A DNA stretch of 56,732 nucleotides from Amycolatopsis acididurans (GTDB lineage: Bacteria; Actinomycetota; Actinomycetes; Mycobacteriales; Pseudonocardiaceae). The stretch lies in contig NZ_JAAXLS010000045.1 in assembly GCF_012328925.1 (NCBI RefSeq), forward strand, positions 1 through 56,732. Direction: 5' to 3'. Under the pieces are notes generated by a model. It saw only the letters and a list, made by a program, of their open reading frames with translations, was not told where the DNA came from and made no database searches. Position 1 is the stretch's first letter, and every line of letters begins with the position of its first letter. The position numbers were made by a program, and so were the translations under genes. Below, in pieces: positions 42,011 through 51,338 of the stretch.

Positions 42011-42063
42011 TCCAACAGTTCCCCGAAGCGGCGTGGCAATTCGATCGAGGGATACTCAAGGGC

Positions 42064-42303
42064 ATGTCTTCGAAAGTCGCCTGGTTCCTGCTCGGTTTCG
42101 GTATCTGGTCCGGGATCATCTGGATCACGTTCGTGAAGAACCTGTGGGCCAGCGACAATTCCTGGGCACCTGACGGTTCGGCGACCGCGTTCTTCGTGGT
42201 GCACCTGATTCTCGCGATCGTGTCGTTCATTCTCGGCACGATCATCGGCGTGATCGGGTTGCGCGGCCTGCGTGCGCGGAAATCCGAGAAAACCGCGGCC
42301 TGA
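42064..42303 (+). CDS. SCO4848-family small membrane protein
   Basis: The 79-residue protein has two transmembrane segments (about 5-24 and 42-66) with VAWFLLGFGIWSGIIWITFVKNLWA and TAFFVVHLILAIVSFILGT. It matches the actinobacterial SCO4848 family by sequence and by its place between the carboxypeptidase and sdh genes, as in Streptomyces. Function unknown. GATACT at 42051-42056 lies seven bases before the ATG. Confidence 0.85.
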   Translation: MSSKVAWFLLGFGIWSGIIWITFVKNLWASDNSWAPDGSATAFFVVHLILAIVSFILGTIIGVIGLRGLRARKSEKTAA

Positions 42304-42390
42304 GCGGGCTCAGCCCAGCTCGTCCAGCCCGCCCCGCAGGATCGGCCAGTGCAGGGCGGACCCACCCGGCATCGACCCACCCACGAAAAA

Positions 42391-42417
42391 GGCCCGGCCG
42401 GGAAAACCGGCCGGGCC
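42391..42417 (-). terminator. Rho-independent terminator of sdhCDAB
   Basis: GGCCCGGCCGG (42391-42401) and CCGGCCGGGCC (42407-42417) form a perfect 11-bp stem with a GAAAA loop. On the minus strand TTTTTC follows the stem. It lies 15 bases after the sdhB stop. Confidence 0.88.
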
Positions 42418-42431
42418 CTTCTGCGGGAAAC

Positions 42432-43211
42432 TCAGACGCGCTTGAACAGCAGCGCGCGCTTGACCTCCTGGATCGCCTTCGTCACCTGGATGCCACGCGG
42501 GCACGCGTCGGTGCAGTTGAACGTCGTGCGGCAGCGCCACACGCCCTCGGCGTCGTTGAGAATGTCCAGCCGCTCCTCCGACCCCTCGTCACGCGAGTCG
42601 AAGATGAACCGGTGCGCGTTGACGATCGCGGCGGGGCCGAAGTAGGACCCGTCGTTCCAGTACACCGGGCACGACGAGGTGCAGCAGGCGCACAGGATGC
42701 ACTTGGTGGTGTCGTCGAAACGCTCCCGGTCGGCCTGCGACTGGATGCGCTCACGCGTCGGCTCGTTGCCGTAGGCCATCAGGTAGGGCTTGACCGCGCG
42801 GTAGGCCTCGAAGAACGGCTCCATGTCGACATAGAGGTCCTTCATGGTGGGCAGGCCCTTGATCGGCGCGATCGTGACGACCGTCTGCTTGCCCTCCTTG
42901 GCCAGCAGGTCCTTCACCAGCACCTTGCAGGCCAGCCGGTTGATGCCGTTGATCTGCATGGCGTCGGACCCGCAGATGCCGTGCGCACAGGACCTGCGGA
43001 ACGACAGGGTGCCGTCCACGTAGTTCTTGATGCTCATCAGCACGTTGAGCACGCGGTCGGTGGGCAGCGCCGGGACGTCGTAGGACTCCCAGTGCGGCTC
43101 CGAATCGACCTCCGGGTTGAACCGGAGGATCCGCATCGTGATGGTGACCGAGCCCTCCGGCGCGGGGACCTGCGACGTGTCGTTCGCGGTCGGTTCTGCT
43201 ACTGCGGTCAT
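42432..43211 (-). CDS. sdhB: Succinate dehydrogenase iron-sulphur subunit
   Basis: The 259-residue subunit carries electrons from SdhA to the membrane. [2Fe-2S] site: RRSCAHGICGSDAM and NRLAC; [4Fe-4S] site: CILCACCTSSCP; [3Fe-4S] site: CRTTFNCTDACPRGI. Length is normal. Its ATG shares one base with the sdhA stop. It is the last gene of the operon. Confidence 0.95.
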   Translation of the reverse strand: MTAVAEPTANDTSQVPAPEGSVTITMRILRFNPEVDSEPHWESYDVPALPTDRVLNVLMSIKNYVDGTLSFRRSCAHGICGSDAMQINGINRLACKVLVKDLLAKEGKQTVVTIAPIKGLPTMKDLYVDMEPFFEAYRAVKPYLMAYGNEPTRERIQSQADRERFDDTTKCILCACCTSSCPVYWNDGSYFGPAAIVNAHRFIFDSRDEGSEERLDILNDAEGVWRCRTTFNCTDACPRGIQVTKAIQEVKRALLFKRV

Positions 43212-44998
43212 CAGTACTTCCGCTCCATCGGCTCGTACCGGGTGAACACCACCGGCTTGTAGTCCAGCCGGATGTCGGCCGTGAACCCGTTGATACCCAG
43301 CGGGGCGTCCGGGTCCGCCTTCTCCGGCAGCATCTTGTACGACATCGAGTGCCGCATGAAGTTGACGTCGTCGCGGTTGGGGTAGTCCTCGCGGGCGTGC
43401 CCGCCACGGGACTCCTTGCGCGCGAGCGCCGCGTTGACCAGCGCCTCGGCCAGGTCGAGCAGGAAGCCGAGCTCCACGGCCTCGAGCAGGTCGGTGTTGT
43501 ACCGCTTGCCCTTGTCCTGCACCGAGATCCGGCCGTAGCGCTCCTTGAGCCGCTGCACGTCGGTCAGCGCCGTCTTCAGCGTGTCCTCGGTGCGGTAGAC
43601 GGCGGCGTTGGTGTCCATCGTCTGCTGCAGCTCGGTGCGGATGTCGGCGACGCGCTCGCCACCGTGCGCGGTGCGCAGGTGCTCGACCATGCCCTCGACC
43701 AGCCGCGCCGGGGTCTCCGGCAGCTCGACGTGCTCGTGGCCCTGCGCGTACTCGGCGGCGGCGATGCCCGCGCGGCGGCCGAACACGTTGATGTCCAGCA
43801 GCGAGTTGGTGCCCAGCCGGTTCGCACCGTGCACCGACACGCACGCGACCTCACCGGCCGCGTACAGGCCCGGGATGACGTTGTCGTTGTCCCGCAAGGC
43901 TTCCCCGTGCACGTTGGTGGGGATGCCGCCCATCGCGTAGTGCGCGGTCGGGTACACCGGCACCGGCTCCTTCACCGGGTCCACACCGAGGTAGGTGCGG
44001 GCGAACTCGGTGATGTCCGGCAGCTTGGTCTCCAGCACCTCGGCACCGAGGTGAGTGCAGTCGAGGTACACGTAGTCCTTGTGCGGCCCGGCGCCGCGGC
44101 CCTCCAGCACCTCCAGCACCATCGACCGGGCGACGATGTCGCGCGGCGCGAGGTCCTTGATGGTGGGGGCGTAGCGTTCCATGAACCGCTCGCCGGACTC
44201 GTTGCGCAGGATCGCGCCCTCGCCGCGGGCACCCTCGGTGAGCAGGATGCCAAGGCCCGCGAGGCCGGTCGGGTGGAACTGGTAGAACTCGATGTCCTCC
44301 AGCGGCAGGCCCTTGCGGTAGTAGATGCCCATGCCGTCGCCGGTCAGCGTGTGCGCGTTCGACGTGGTCTTGAAGACCTTGCCGAAACCACCGGTGGCGA
44401 ACACGATCGACTTCGCCTGGAAGACGTGGATCTCACCGGTCGCCAGCTCGTAGGCGACGGCGCCGGAGGCGACCGGGCCGTCCTCGGTCTCGGTCATCGC
44501 GATGTCGAGCACGTAGAACTCGTTGAAGAACTCGATGCCGTGCTTGACGCAGTTCTGGTACAGCGTCTGCAGGATCATGTGACCGGTGCGGTCGGCCGCG
44601 TAGCACGCCCGGCGCACCGCGGCCTTGCCGTGGTCACGGGTGTGCCCGCCGAAACGCCGCTGGTCGATCTTGCCCTCGGGCGTCCGGTTGAACGGCAGGC
44701 CCATCTTCTCCAGGTCGAGCACGGCGTCGATGGCTTCCTTCGCCATGATCTCGGCCGCGTCCTGGTCGGTCAGGTAGTCGCCACCCTTGACGGTGTCAAA
44801 GGTGTGCCACTCCCAGTTGTCCTCTTCGACGTTGGCCAGCGCGGCACACATGCCGCCCTGTGCGGCACCCGTGTGCGAGCGCGTCGGGTAGAGCTTGGTC
44901 AGCACCGCGGTGCGGGCCCGCTGCCCCGACTCGATGGCGGCGCGCATTCCGGCGCCGCCCGCGCCGACGATCACCACGTCGTACTTGTGGAACTGCAT
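43211..44998 (-). CDS. sdhA: Succinate dehydrogenase flavoprotein subunit
   Basis: The 595-residue subunit oxidises succinate to fumarate. The Rossmann start DVVIVGAGGAGMRAAIE and the FAD-linking His 42 in TRSHTGAAQGGM are present. FGGHTRDHGKAAVRRACYAADRTGH and GANRLGTNSLLDINVFGRRAG are typical. It lies 22 bases after sdhD and overlaps sdhB by one base. Confidence 0.95.
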   Translation of the reverse strand: MQFHKYDVVIVGAGGAGMRAAIESGQRARTAVLTKLYPTRSHTGAAQGGMCAALANVEEDNWEWHTFDTVKGGDYLTDQDAAEIMAKEAIDAVLDLEKMGLPFNRTPEGKIDQRRFGGHTRDHGKAAVRRACYAADRTGHMILQTLYQNCVKHGIEFFNEFYVLDIAMTETEDGPVASGAVAYELATGEIHVFQAKSIVFATGGFGKVFKTTSNAHTLTGDGMGIYYRKGLPLEDIEFYQFHPTGLAGLGILLTEGARGEGAILRNESGERFMERYAPTIKDLAPRDIVARSMVLEVLEGRGAGPHKDYVYLDCTHLGAEVLETKLPDITEFARTYLGVDPVKEPVPVYPTAHYAMGGIPTNVHGEALRDNDNVIPGLYAAGEVACVSVHGANRLGTNSLLDINVFGRRAGIAAAEYAQGHEHVELPETPARLVEGMVEHLRTAHGGERVADIRTELQQTMDTNAAVYRTEDTLKTALTDVQRLKERYGRISVQDKGKRYNTDLLEAVELGFLLDLAEALVNAALARKESRGGHAREDYPNRDDVNFMRHSMSYKMLPEKADPDAPLGINGFTADIRLDYKPVVFTRYEPMERKY

Positions 44999-45020
44999 AT
45001 CCGCTTCCTTGGTGGTGGGG

Positions 45021-45437
45021 TCAGCTGGCGATGTTCGGGTCGAACGTGAAGATCACCAGTGTGCCGACGAACAGGATGATCGCCATGGCGACGTACAGGA
45101 CGATCTTCAGCCAGAACCGGGTGACGTCCTTGCGGGCGTAGTCGTCGATGATCGTGCGGAGGCCGTTGCCACCGTGGATCTCGGCCAGCCACAGCATCGC
45201 CAGGTCCCAGAACTGCCAGAACGGCGACGCCCAGCGGCCTGCCACGAAACCGAAGTTGATGCGGTGCACGCCGCCGTCGAGGATGTTCATGATGAACAGG
45301 TGGCCGAGCACCAGCACGATCAGGGCGAGGCCCGAGATCCGCATGAACAGCCAGCTGTAGAGCTCGAAGTTGCTCCGCCGGGCCGCCGGGCGGCGCGGGG
45401 AGCGCGGCTTGTCGAGCGCGAGGGATTCGGTGCTCAT
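45021..45437 (-). CDS. sdhD: Succinate dehydrogenase membrane subunit D
   Basis: The 138-residue protein has three membrane helices (about 32-52, 68-90 and 112-132) with heme/quinone-region His residues in LVLGHLFIMN and AEIHGGNGLRTIIDDY. Its ATG overlaps the sdhC stop by one base. It was assigned from context and the SdhD-like pattern. Confidence 0.9.
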   Translation of the reverse strand: MSTESLALDKPRSPRRPAARRSNFELYSWLFMRISGLALIVLVLGHLFIMNILDGGVHRINFGFVAGRWASPFWQFWDLAMLWLAEIHGGNGLRTIIDDYARKDVTRFWLKIVLYVAMAIILFVGTLVIFTFDPNIAS

Positions 45438-45880
45438 CAGGAGGCACCTCCGAAGAACGTGCGCCACACCATCGCGAGCGCGCCGGGAATCATCACGACC
45501 ACCCAGATGACGATGATCGCCCACAGCATGTGCTTCTGGTACTTGGGGCCCTTGGACCAGAAGTCGACCAGCATCACGCGGATGCCGTTGAGCGCGTGGT
45601 AGAGGACGGCGGCGACGAGGCCGACCTCCATCAGGTTCACGATCGGCGTCTTGTACGTCTCGATGACCGAGTCGTACGTCTGCGGCGAGACCCGGACCAG
45701 CGCCGTGTCGAGTACGTGGACGAACAGGAAGAAGAAGGTGAGTACCCCGGTGATCCGATGCAGGACCCAGGACCACATGCCGGGGTCGCCCCGGTAGAAG
45801 GTCCCTTTCCGGCGTGAGGCACCCGCCCGATCGCTCGCCTCCGCCGCCGGCTCAGCGGCGGGGGTAGCCGTGGTGGACAT
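45437..45880 (-). CDS. sdhC: Succinate dehydrogenase cytochrome b556 subunit C
   Basis: The 147-residue protein has three membrane helices (about 38-58, 80-100 and 118-140). The helix pattern WSWVLHRITGVLTFFFLFVHVLDT and VLYHALNGIRVMLVDF provides heme-ligand His residues. It heads the operon; GGAGG lies about 10 bases before the ATG. Confidence 0.92.
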   Translation of the reverse strand: MSTTATPAAEPAAEASDRAGASRRKGTFYRGDPGMWSWVLHRITGVLTFFFLFVHVLDTALVRVSPQTYDSVIETYKTPIVNLMEVGLVAAVLYHALNGIRVMLVDFWSKGPKYQKHMLWAIIVIWVVVMIPGALAMVWRTFFGGAS

Positions 45881-46228
45881 CGGTGAACGGCCTCCAACGT
45901 CGTGGTTGGACTGTGCCCGGTGAAATCGTCAACGAGCCTGGATAGACGGATGCTAAACCCGCGCGCGTGAGGGCACTCAACCTCGGGTTGTCGTGTGTGA
46001 TCGACCAGACACGGTGCGCGTGTCCTACGTCACTCGCCCAGGTGATGTTTTCGATGATGTGCCGGATGGATAGCCGTGCCGCGACACAAGCAAACATTTA
46101 GGTTACAGGCGGTGGTATTCGCCTGGCGTAAAGCTCACCGGCCGGTAGCGTTCGCCCGTCGAACCCGGCCGACTCGCGCCGGGTCGTGCTCGGGTCCGCT
46201 GTAACTCAGCGGGGAGGGAGAGAAAAGC
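45881..46228. promoter_or_regulatory. Divergent intergenic region between sdhC and the nucleoside-binding lipoprotein
   Basis: These 348 bases hold no gene. They contain the 21-bp element at 45987-46007, and TAGGTT (46099-46104) and TAGCGT (46146-46151) as possible -10 boxes for the lipoprotein gene. GGGAGGGAGAG immediately precedes the GTG at 46229. Confidence 0.4.
45987..46007. repeat. 21-bp intergenic element, copy 2
   Basis: The reverse complement reads TGGTCGATCACACACGACAA plus C, differing by one base from the copy at 16190-16210. It lies 107 bases upstream of sdhC and 222 bases upstream of the lipoprotein gene. Confidence 0.5.
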
Positions 46229-47368
46229 GTGCGTAGAACACGTGCCACAGCGCTGGCAGCCACCGCCATGGCCGGGGTGCTCGCGCTGGCCGGTTGCGCC
46301 AAGGATTCCGGCGGCAGCGGGAGTGGCAACACCAACAACGCGGCCGGCTCGTGCGTGACCAGTACCGCACCGGCCGCGCCGGCGGGGGCCACCTCGTCCA
46401 GTTCCACCGGCAACAAGCCCAACGCCGGCTCCATGCGGGTCGGTCTCTCGTTCGACATCGGCGGGCGCGGGGACGCCTCATTCAACGACGCCGCGGCCGC
46501 TGGGGTGGACAAGGCCAAGGCCGACTTCGGCATCAAGGACGTCAACGAGAGCACCGCGGGCCCGAGCGAGGACGAGGCGGCCAAGGAGCAGCGCCTGTCC
46601 CAGCAGGCCACCAACGGCTACAACCCGGTCATCGCCGTGGGCTTCGCCTACGCCGACGCCGTCAAGGCCGTCGCGCCGAAGTTCCCGAACACCAAGTTCG
46701 CGATCATCGACGACGACTCCATCACCCAGCCGAACGTCACGCCGCTGGTGTTCTCCGAGGAGCAGGGTTCTTTCCTCGTGGGCGTCGCCGCGGTCTACAA
46801 GAGCAAGAACTGCCACATCGGCTTCGTCGGTGGCGTGAACACGCCGCTGATCCAGAAGTTCCAGGCGGGCTACGAGCAGGGCGCGAAGGCGGCCTCGAAC
46901 AAGGTCGCCATCGAGAAGGAGTACCTGACCCCGGCCGGTGACTTCACCGGCTTCCAGGACCCGGCCAAGGGCAACACGGTCGCCGCCGCCCAGATCAGCA
47001 AGGGCGCGGACGTGATCTACCAGGCCGCGGGCGCGTCGGGCAAGGGCGTGTTCGAGGCCGCGAAGTCGGCGGGCGCCATGGCCATCGGCGTCGACTCCGA
47101 CCAGTACAACCAGGCCACCGTCGCGGCGAGCAAGGACGTGATCATCACGTCGATGCTCAAGCGCGTGGACGTCGCGGTCTACGACTACCTGATGGCGGTC
47201 GCGACCAACACGATCGGCTCGCTGCCCAAGCGGTTCGACCTCAAGGTCGACGGTGTCGGCTACGCCACCTCCGGCGGCAGGATCGACGACATCAAGCCGG
47301 TGCTCGAGGGCTACAAGTCGCAGATCATCAACGGCAAGATCACCGTTTCCTCCACTCCCAGCAACTGA
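46229..47368 (+). CDS. BMP-family nucleoside-binding lipoprotein
   Basis: The 379-residue lipoprotein has a lipobox LAGC (Cys 23), a Ser/Gly/Asn-rich linker and the PnrA/Med-type domain: VGLSFDIGGRGDASFNDAAAAGVDKA, AIIDDDSI, EEQGSFLVGVAAVYKS, HIGFVGGVNTPLIQKFQAGYEQGAK and IYQAAGASGKGVFEAA. Family members bind purine or pyrimidine nucleosides. The gene precedes the matching ATPase, permeases and salvage enzymes. GTG start with a strong ribosome site. Confidence 0.93.
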   Translation: MRRTRATALAATAMAGVLALAGCAKDSGGSGSGNTNNAAGSCVTSTAPAAPAGATSSSSTGNKPNAGSMRVGLSFDIGGRGDASFNDAAAAGVDKAKADFGIKDVNESTAGPSEDEAAKEQRLSQQATNGYNPVIAVGFAYADAVKAVAPKFPNTKFAIIDDDSITQPNVTPLVFSEEQGSFLVGVAAVYKSKNCHIGFVGGVNTPLIQKFQAGYEQGAKAASNKVAIEKEYLTPAGDFTGFQDPAKGNTVAAAQISKGADVIYQAAGASGKGVFEAAKSAGAMAIGVDSDQYNQATVAASKDVIITSMLKRVDVAVYDYLMAVATNTIGSLPKRFDLKVDGVGYATSGGRIDDIKPVLEGYKSQIINGKITVSSTPSN

Positions 47369-47385
47369 CCAAGGCAGTCCCGTGC

Positions 47386-47418
47386 GGGGCTCGGGAAGGC
47401 GACCCCTTCCCGGGCCCC
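47386..47418 (+). terminator. Intra-operon stem-loop after the lipoprotein gene
   Basis: GGGGCTCGGGAAGG (47386-47399) pairs with CCTTCCCGGGCCCC (47405-47418), one wobble, five-base loop. No T-run follows. It probably acts as partial terminator or mRNA stabiliser, giving more binding protein than transporter. Confidence 0.65.
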
Positions 47419-47446
47419 TTACGCCTTTCGGGGAGCTTCACACGAT

Positions 47447-48979
47447 ATGAGCAATCCAAGCCCGGTCGTCGAACTGTCCGGGATAACCAAACGATTTCCC
47501 GGGGTCGTCGCCAACTCCGACGTGAACCTCACCGTCAACGCGGGCGAAGTGCACGCCGTCTGCGGTGAGAACGGGGCCGGCAAGTCCACCCTGATGAAGA
47601 TCCTCTACGGCATGCAGCAGCCCGACGAGGGCACGATCACGATCAACGGCGGCCAGGTGCGGCTGCGCAACCCGCAGGACGCCATCCGGGCCGGGATCGG
47701 CATGGTGCACCAGCACTTCATGCTCGCCGACAACCTGACCGTGCGCGAGAACGTGCTGCTCGGCGCGGAAAGCCTGCACGGGATCGGCCGCAAGGCCGGC
47801 GCGCGGCTGGCCGAACTGGCGAAGCAGACCGGGCTGGAGGCCCCGCTGGACGCGCTGGTCGAAAGCCTCGGTGTGGCCGACCGGCAGCGCGTCGAGATCG
47901 TCAAGGTGCTCTACCGCGGCGCGAAGATCATCATCCTGGACGAGCCCACGGCGGTGCTCGTGCCGCAGGAGGTGGACGCGCTGTTCGACACCGTGCGCGA
48001 GATGCGGGAGCAGGGCTTCACCTTCATTTTCATCTCGCACAAGCTCGACGAGGTGCGCGCGATCGCCGACACCGTGACGGTCATCCGCCGGGGCACCACG
48101 GTCGGCACCGTGGACCCGAAGACGGTCAGCTCGCGGGAGCTGGCCGAGATGATGATCGGCTCGCAGCTGCCGAGCCCGCAGACGCGAGAGTCCACTGTGA
48201 CCGATCGCGAGGTGCTGCGGGTGCGCGGTCTCGGGCTCAAGGCCGAAGGAACCGACCGCTCCGTACTGGACGACATCTCGTTCACCGTGCACGCGGGTGA
48301 GGTGCTGGGCATCGCGGGCGTCGAGGGCAACGGGCAGACCGAACTGGTCGAGACCATCATGGGCCTGCGCAAGCAGACCGCCGGCAAGATCGAGCTGGTC
48401 GACGCCGACGGCAAGGCACGCGAGCTGAGCCGGCTGGGCACGCTCGCGCGGCGCGAGGCCGGTATCGGCTACATCGCCGAGGACCGCACCCGGCACGGGC
48501 TGCTGCTCACACAACCGTTGTGGGCCAACAGGATTCTCGGCTACCAGTCCCGCGAGCCGGTGTCACGCGGGCAGCTGCTGGACATCTCGGGAACGCGTAA
48601 GGACACCGAACGGATCGTGCACGACTACGACGTGCGCACCCCCGGCATCGACGTGCCCGCCGGCGCGCTCTCCGGCGGTAACCAGCAGAAACTCGTGGTG
48701 GGACGGGAACTTTCCGGTGCGCCGGTGCTGCTGATCGCCTCGCATCCGACGCGCGGTGTCGACGTCGGCGCGCAGGCGCTGATCTGGGAACAGATCCGCC
48801 AGGCCCGGCACCAGGGGCTCGCGGTGCTGCTGATCTCGGCCGACCTCGACGAGCTGATCGGCCTTTCCGACACGATCCAGGTCATGCTGCGCGGCCGCCT
48901 GGTGTCCGAAGCGGACCCGGCGACGGTCACCCCGCAGGAACTGGGCTCGGCCATGACCGGAGCGGAGGAGGCCGCATGA
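47447..48979 (+). CDS. Nucleoside ABC transporter ATPase (two nucleotide-binding domains)
   Basis: The 510-residue protein is a tandem ATPase of the sugar/nucleoside importer type. The first half has CGENGAGKSTL, the LSGGQ-replacing VADRQRVEIVKVL and IIILDEPTAVL. The second half has VEGNGQTEL, LSGGNQQKLVVGREL and LIASHPTRGVD; the second Walker A is degenerate, as usual for this group. It overlaps the first permease by ATGA. Confidence 0.93.
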   Translation: MSNPSPVVELSGITKRFPGVVANSDVNLTVNAGEVHAVCGENGAGKSTLMKILYGMQQPDEGTITINGGQVRLRNPQDAIRAGIGMVHQHFMLADNLTVRENVLLGAESLHGIGRKAGARLAELAKQTGLEAPLDALVESLGVADRQRVEIVKVLYRGAKIIILDEPTAVLVPQEVDALFDTVREMREQGFTFIFISHKLDEVRAIADTVTVIRRGTTVGTVDPKTVSSRELAEMMIGSQLPSPQTRESTVTDREVLRVRGLGLKAEGTDRSVLDDISFTVHAGEVLGIAGVEGNGQTELVETIMGLRKQTAGKIELVDADGKARELSRLGTLARREAGIGYIAEDRTRHGLLLTQPLWANRILGYQSREPVSRGQLLDISGTRKDTERIVHDYDVRTPGIDVPAGALSGGNQQKLVVGRELSGAPVLLIASHPTRGVDVGAQALIWEQIRQARHQGLAVLLISADLDELIGLSDTIQVMLRGRLVSEADPATVTPQELGSAMTGAEEAA

Positions 48980-50064
48980 CTTCCTGGCGTACCAAGATCC
49001 TGCCGCCGCTGCTGGCGATCGTCTTCTCGCTGCTGATCTGCTCGGTCGCGTTGCTGATCTCCGGCTCGGATCCGCTGCGGGCGTTCGGCACGATGGTCGA
49101 ACAGCTCTTCCGCGGCACCACCGCGATCGACACGCTCAACCTCGGATGCGTGTACTACCTCTCCGGGCTCGCGGTGGCCATCGGCTTCCAGATGAACCTG
49201 TTCAACATCGGTGTCGAGGGCCAGTACCGGTTCGCCGCGGTGATCGCCGCGATCGCCGGGGGCGCCATGCACCTGCCGCCGGTGATCCACACGTCCGTGA
49301 TCATCCTGATCGCCGCGCTCGCCGGTGCCGCCTACGCCGCGCTGCCCGCGATCCTCAAGGTGACGCGTGGCGTGAGCGAGGTCATCTCCACGATCATGCT
49401 GAACTCGATCGTCGGCGGCATCGTGGCTTTCCTGATCAATCCGCAGCAGTTCGGCGTGCTGACCGGCAACAACCTGCGCACCCAGCAGATCGACAAGTCC
49501 GGCCAGGTGCCCGGCATCCCCATCGGCGGCGGTGAGCTGTTCGGGTTCGTGATCATCGCCGCGGTCATCGGGCTGGCGTACTGGTTCATGCTCAACCGCA
49601 CGAGGTTCGGCTTCGAACTGCGAGCCAGCGGCGAGTCCGCGACGGCCGCCGCCGCGGGCGGGGTGAGCGCGAAGAAGATGACGCTCATCGCGATGCTGCT
49701 CTCCGGCGGTGTGGCGGGTCTGGTCGCGATGCCGGAACTGCTCGGCCGCGACTTCTCCTACGCGATCACCTCGACCCAGAACTACGGCTTCACCGGTATC
49801 GCGGTCGCGCTGCTCGGCCGCAACCATCCGGGCGGTATCGCGCTGGGCGCGCTGCTGTGGGCGTTCCTCGACAAGTCCGCGGTGTCGCTGGAACAGGTCG
49901 ACGTGCCCAAGGAGATCGCGGTCATCATGCAGGGCGCGATCGTGCTGTCGGTCGTCGTTGCCTACGAGGTCGTCAAGCGTGCCGACCTGGCCGCCGCGCA
50001 GCGCCGCGTCGGGCGCGCGCTGACGGGCAGGCAGGCGAGCGTCGCCGAAGGGGGAGCGGTATGA
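48976..50064 (+). CDS. Nucleoside ABC transporter permease 1
   Basis: The 362-residue protein has about nine membrane segments and matches the BPD-type permease family: FNIGVEGQYRFAAVIAAIAGG, TRGVSEVISTIMLNSIVGG, SAKKMTLIAMLLSGGVAGL. It pairs with the following permease. Overlaps with both neighbours are four bases (ATGA). Confidence 0.9.
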   Translation: MTSWRTKILPPLLAIVFSLLICSVALLISGSDPLRAFGTMVEQLFRGTTAIDTLNLGCVYYLSGLAVAIGFQMNLFNIGVEGQYRFAAVIAAIAGGAMHLPPVIHTSVIILIAALAGAAYAALPAILKVTRGVSEVISTIMLNSIVGGIVAFLINPQQFGVLTGNNLRTQQIDKSGQVPGIPIGGGELFGFVIIAAVIGLAYWFMLNRTRFGFELRASGESATAAAAGGVSAKKMTLIAMLLSGGVAGLVAMPELLGRDFSYAITSTQNYGFTGIAVALLGRNHPGGIALGALLWAFLDKSAVSLEQVDVPKEIAVIMQGAIVLSVVVAYEVVKRADLAAAQRRVGRALTGRQASVAEGGAV

Positions 50065-51338
50065 GCATCACGACGGACGAGAACCCCTCGGCCACGCCGC
50101 TGACGGTGCCCACACCGCAGCGGAAGCGCCGGATTCCGGGCTGGGCAAGGGGATTGCTGTGGGCGGTCGGCGTCATCGCGATCCTGTCCACCGCGTCCTA
50201 TCTGACCGGCGTCAACACGCTGACGTCCACCAACACCGCGCAGACCGCGCTACGGCTGGCCCTGCCGATCCTGCTGGCCGCGCTCGGCGGGCTGTGGGCC
50301 GAACGCGCGGGCGTGATCAACATCGGGCTCGAGGGCATGATGATCCTCGGCACGTGGGGTGCGGCGTGGGGCGCCTACTACGGCGGCGTGTGGGCCGGTC
50401 TCGGCGCGGCGATGCTGTTCGGCGCGCTGGGCGGGCTGCTGCACGCGATCGCCACGGTCACGTTCAACGTCAACCACATCGTCTCCGGTGTGGCGATCAA
50501 CCTGCTCGGGCTCGGCGTCGCGAAGTACCTCGCGACGCTGATCTTCGAGCCGTTGTCGAACAACCCGCGCCAGTCGCCGCCGGTGCCGACCTTCGACACG
50601 TACTCGGCGACGTTCTTGTCCAACTGGCTCAGCCGTCTCGAGGCGCAGCAACGGGTCGGCATCTCCGACGCGGCCGGGCTGATCAACGGTCTGGTCACGA
50701 AGGTCTCGCCGCTCGCGATGATCGCGATCCTGCTGGTACCGGTCAGCTACTACGTGCTCTGGCGGACACGGTTCGGGCTGCGGCTGCGCTCGTGTGGTGA
50801 GAACCCGGTGGCGGCGGAGTCGCTGGGCGTGAACGTTTACCTGTACCGGTACATCGGCGTGCTGTTCTCCGGCGCGCTGGCCGGCATGGGCGGTGCGTCG
50901 CTGGTGCTGCTCGCCGGTGGCGGCGGCTACCTGGAGAACCAGACCGGCGGTCGCGGCTACATCGGCCTCGCGGCGATGATCTTCGGCAACTGGCGGCCAG
51001 GCGGGCTGCTCGGCGGTGCGGCGCTCTTCGGATACGCCGACGGGCTGCGGCTGTCCGGTGGTGGCACGGCCGTGCTGGCGCTGTTGTACGGCGCGGTGCT
51101 GCTGCTGGCCGTGATCGTCGTGGTGCAGCTGATCCGGCGGCGGTGGGTCGCGGCGGCGCTCGGCGTGGTCGGCGCGGCGGTGCTGTACTGGATCTACTGG
51201 GCCAACGACGACCTGCCCAGCGAGCTGACTCCTTACACCGCGCACTTCGTGACGCTGATCGTGCTCGCGGTGGCCTCCCAACGGTTGCGTCCGCCGAAGG
51301 CCGACGGGGCGCGATACCGGAGGGGGGAGGGCGACTGA
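50061..51338 (+). CDS. Nucleoside ABC transporter permease 2
   Basis: The 425-residue membrane protein shows the second-subunit pattern: AERAGVINIGLEGMMILGTWGAAWG, VNHIVSGVAINLLGLGVAKYL, RLRSCGENPVAAESLGVNVYLYRYIGVLFSGALAGMGGA. The C-terminal extension adds two helices compared with shorter homologues. It overlaps the cytidine deaminase gene by one base. Confidence 0.9.
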   Translation: MSITTDENPSATPLTVPTPQRKRRIPGWARGLLWAVGVIAILSTASYLTGVNTLTSTNTAQTALRLALPILLAALGGLWAERAGVINIGLEGMMILGTWGAAWGAYYGGVWAGLGAAMLFGALGGLLHAIATVTFNVNHIVSGVAINLLGLGVAKYLATLIFEPLSNNPRQSPPVPTFDTYSATFLSNWLSRLEAQQRVGISDAAGLINGLVTKVSPLAMIAILLVPVSYYVLWRTRFGLRLRSCGENPVAAESLGVNVYLYRYIGVLFSGALAGMGGASLVLLAGGGGYLENQTGGRGYIGLAAMIFGNWRPGGLLGGAALFGYADGLRLSGGGTAVLALLYGAVLLLAVIVVVQLIRRRWVAAALGVVGAAVLYWIYWANDDLPSELTPYTAHFVTLIVLAVASQRLRPPKADGARYRRGEGD

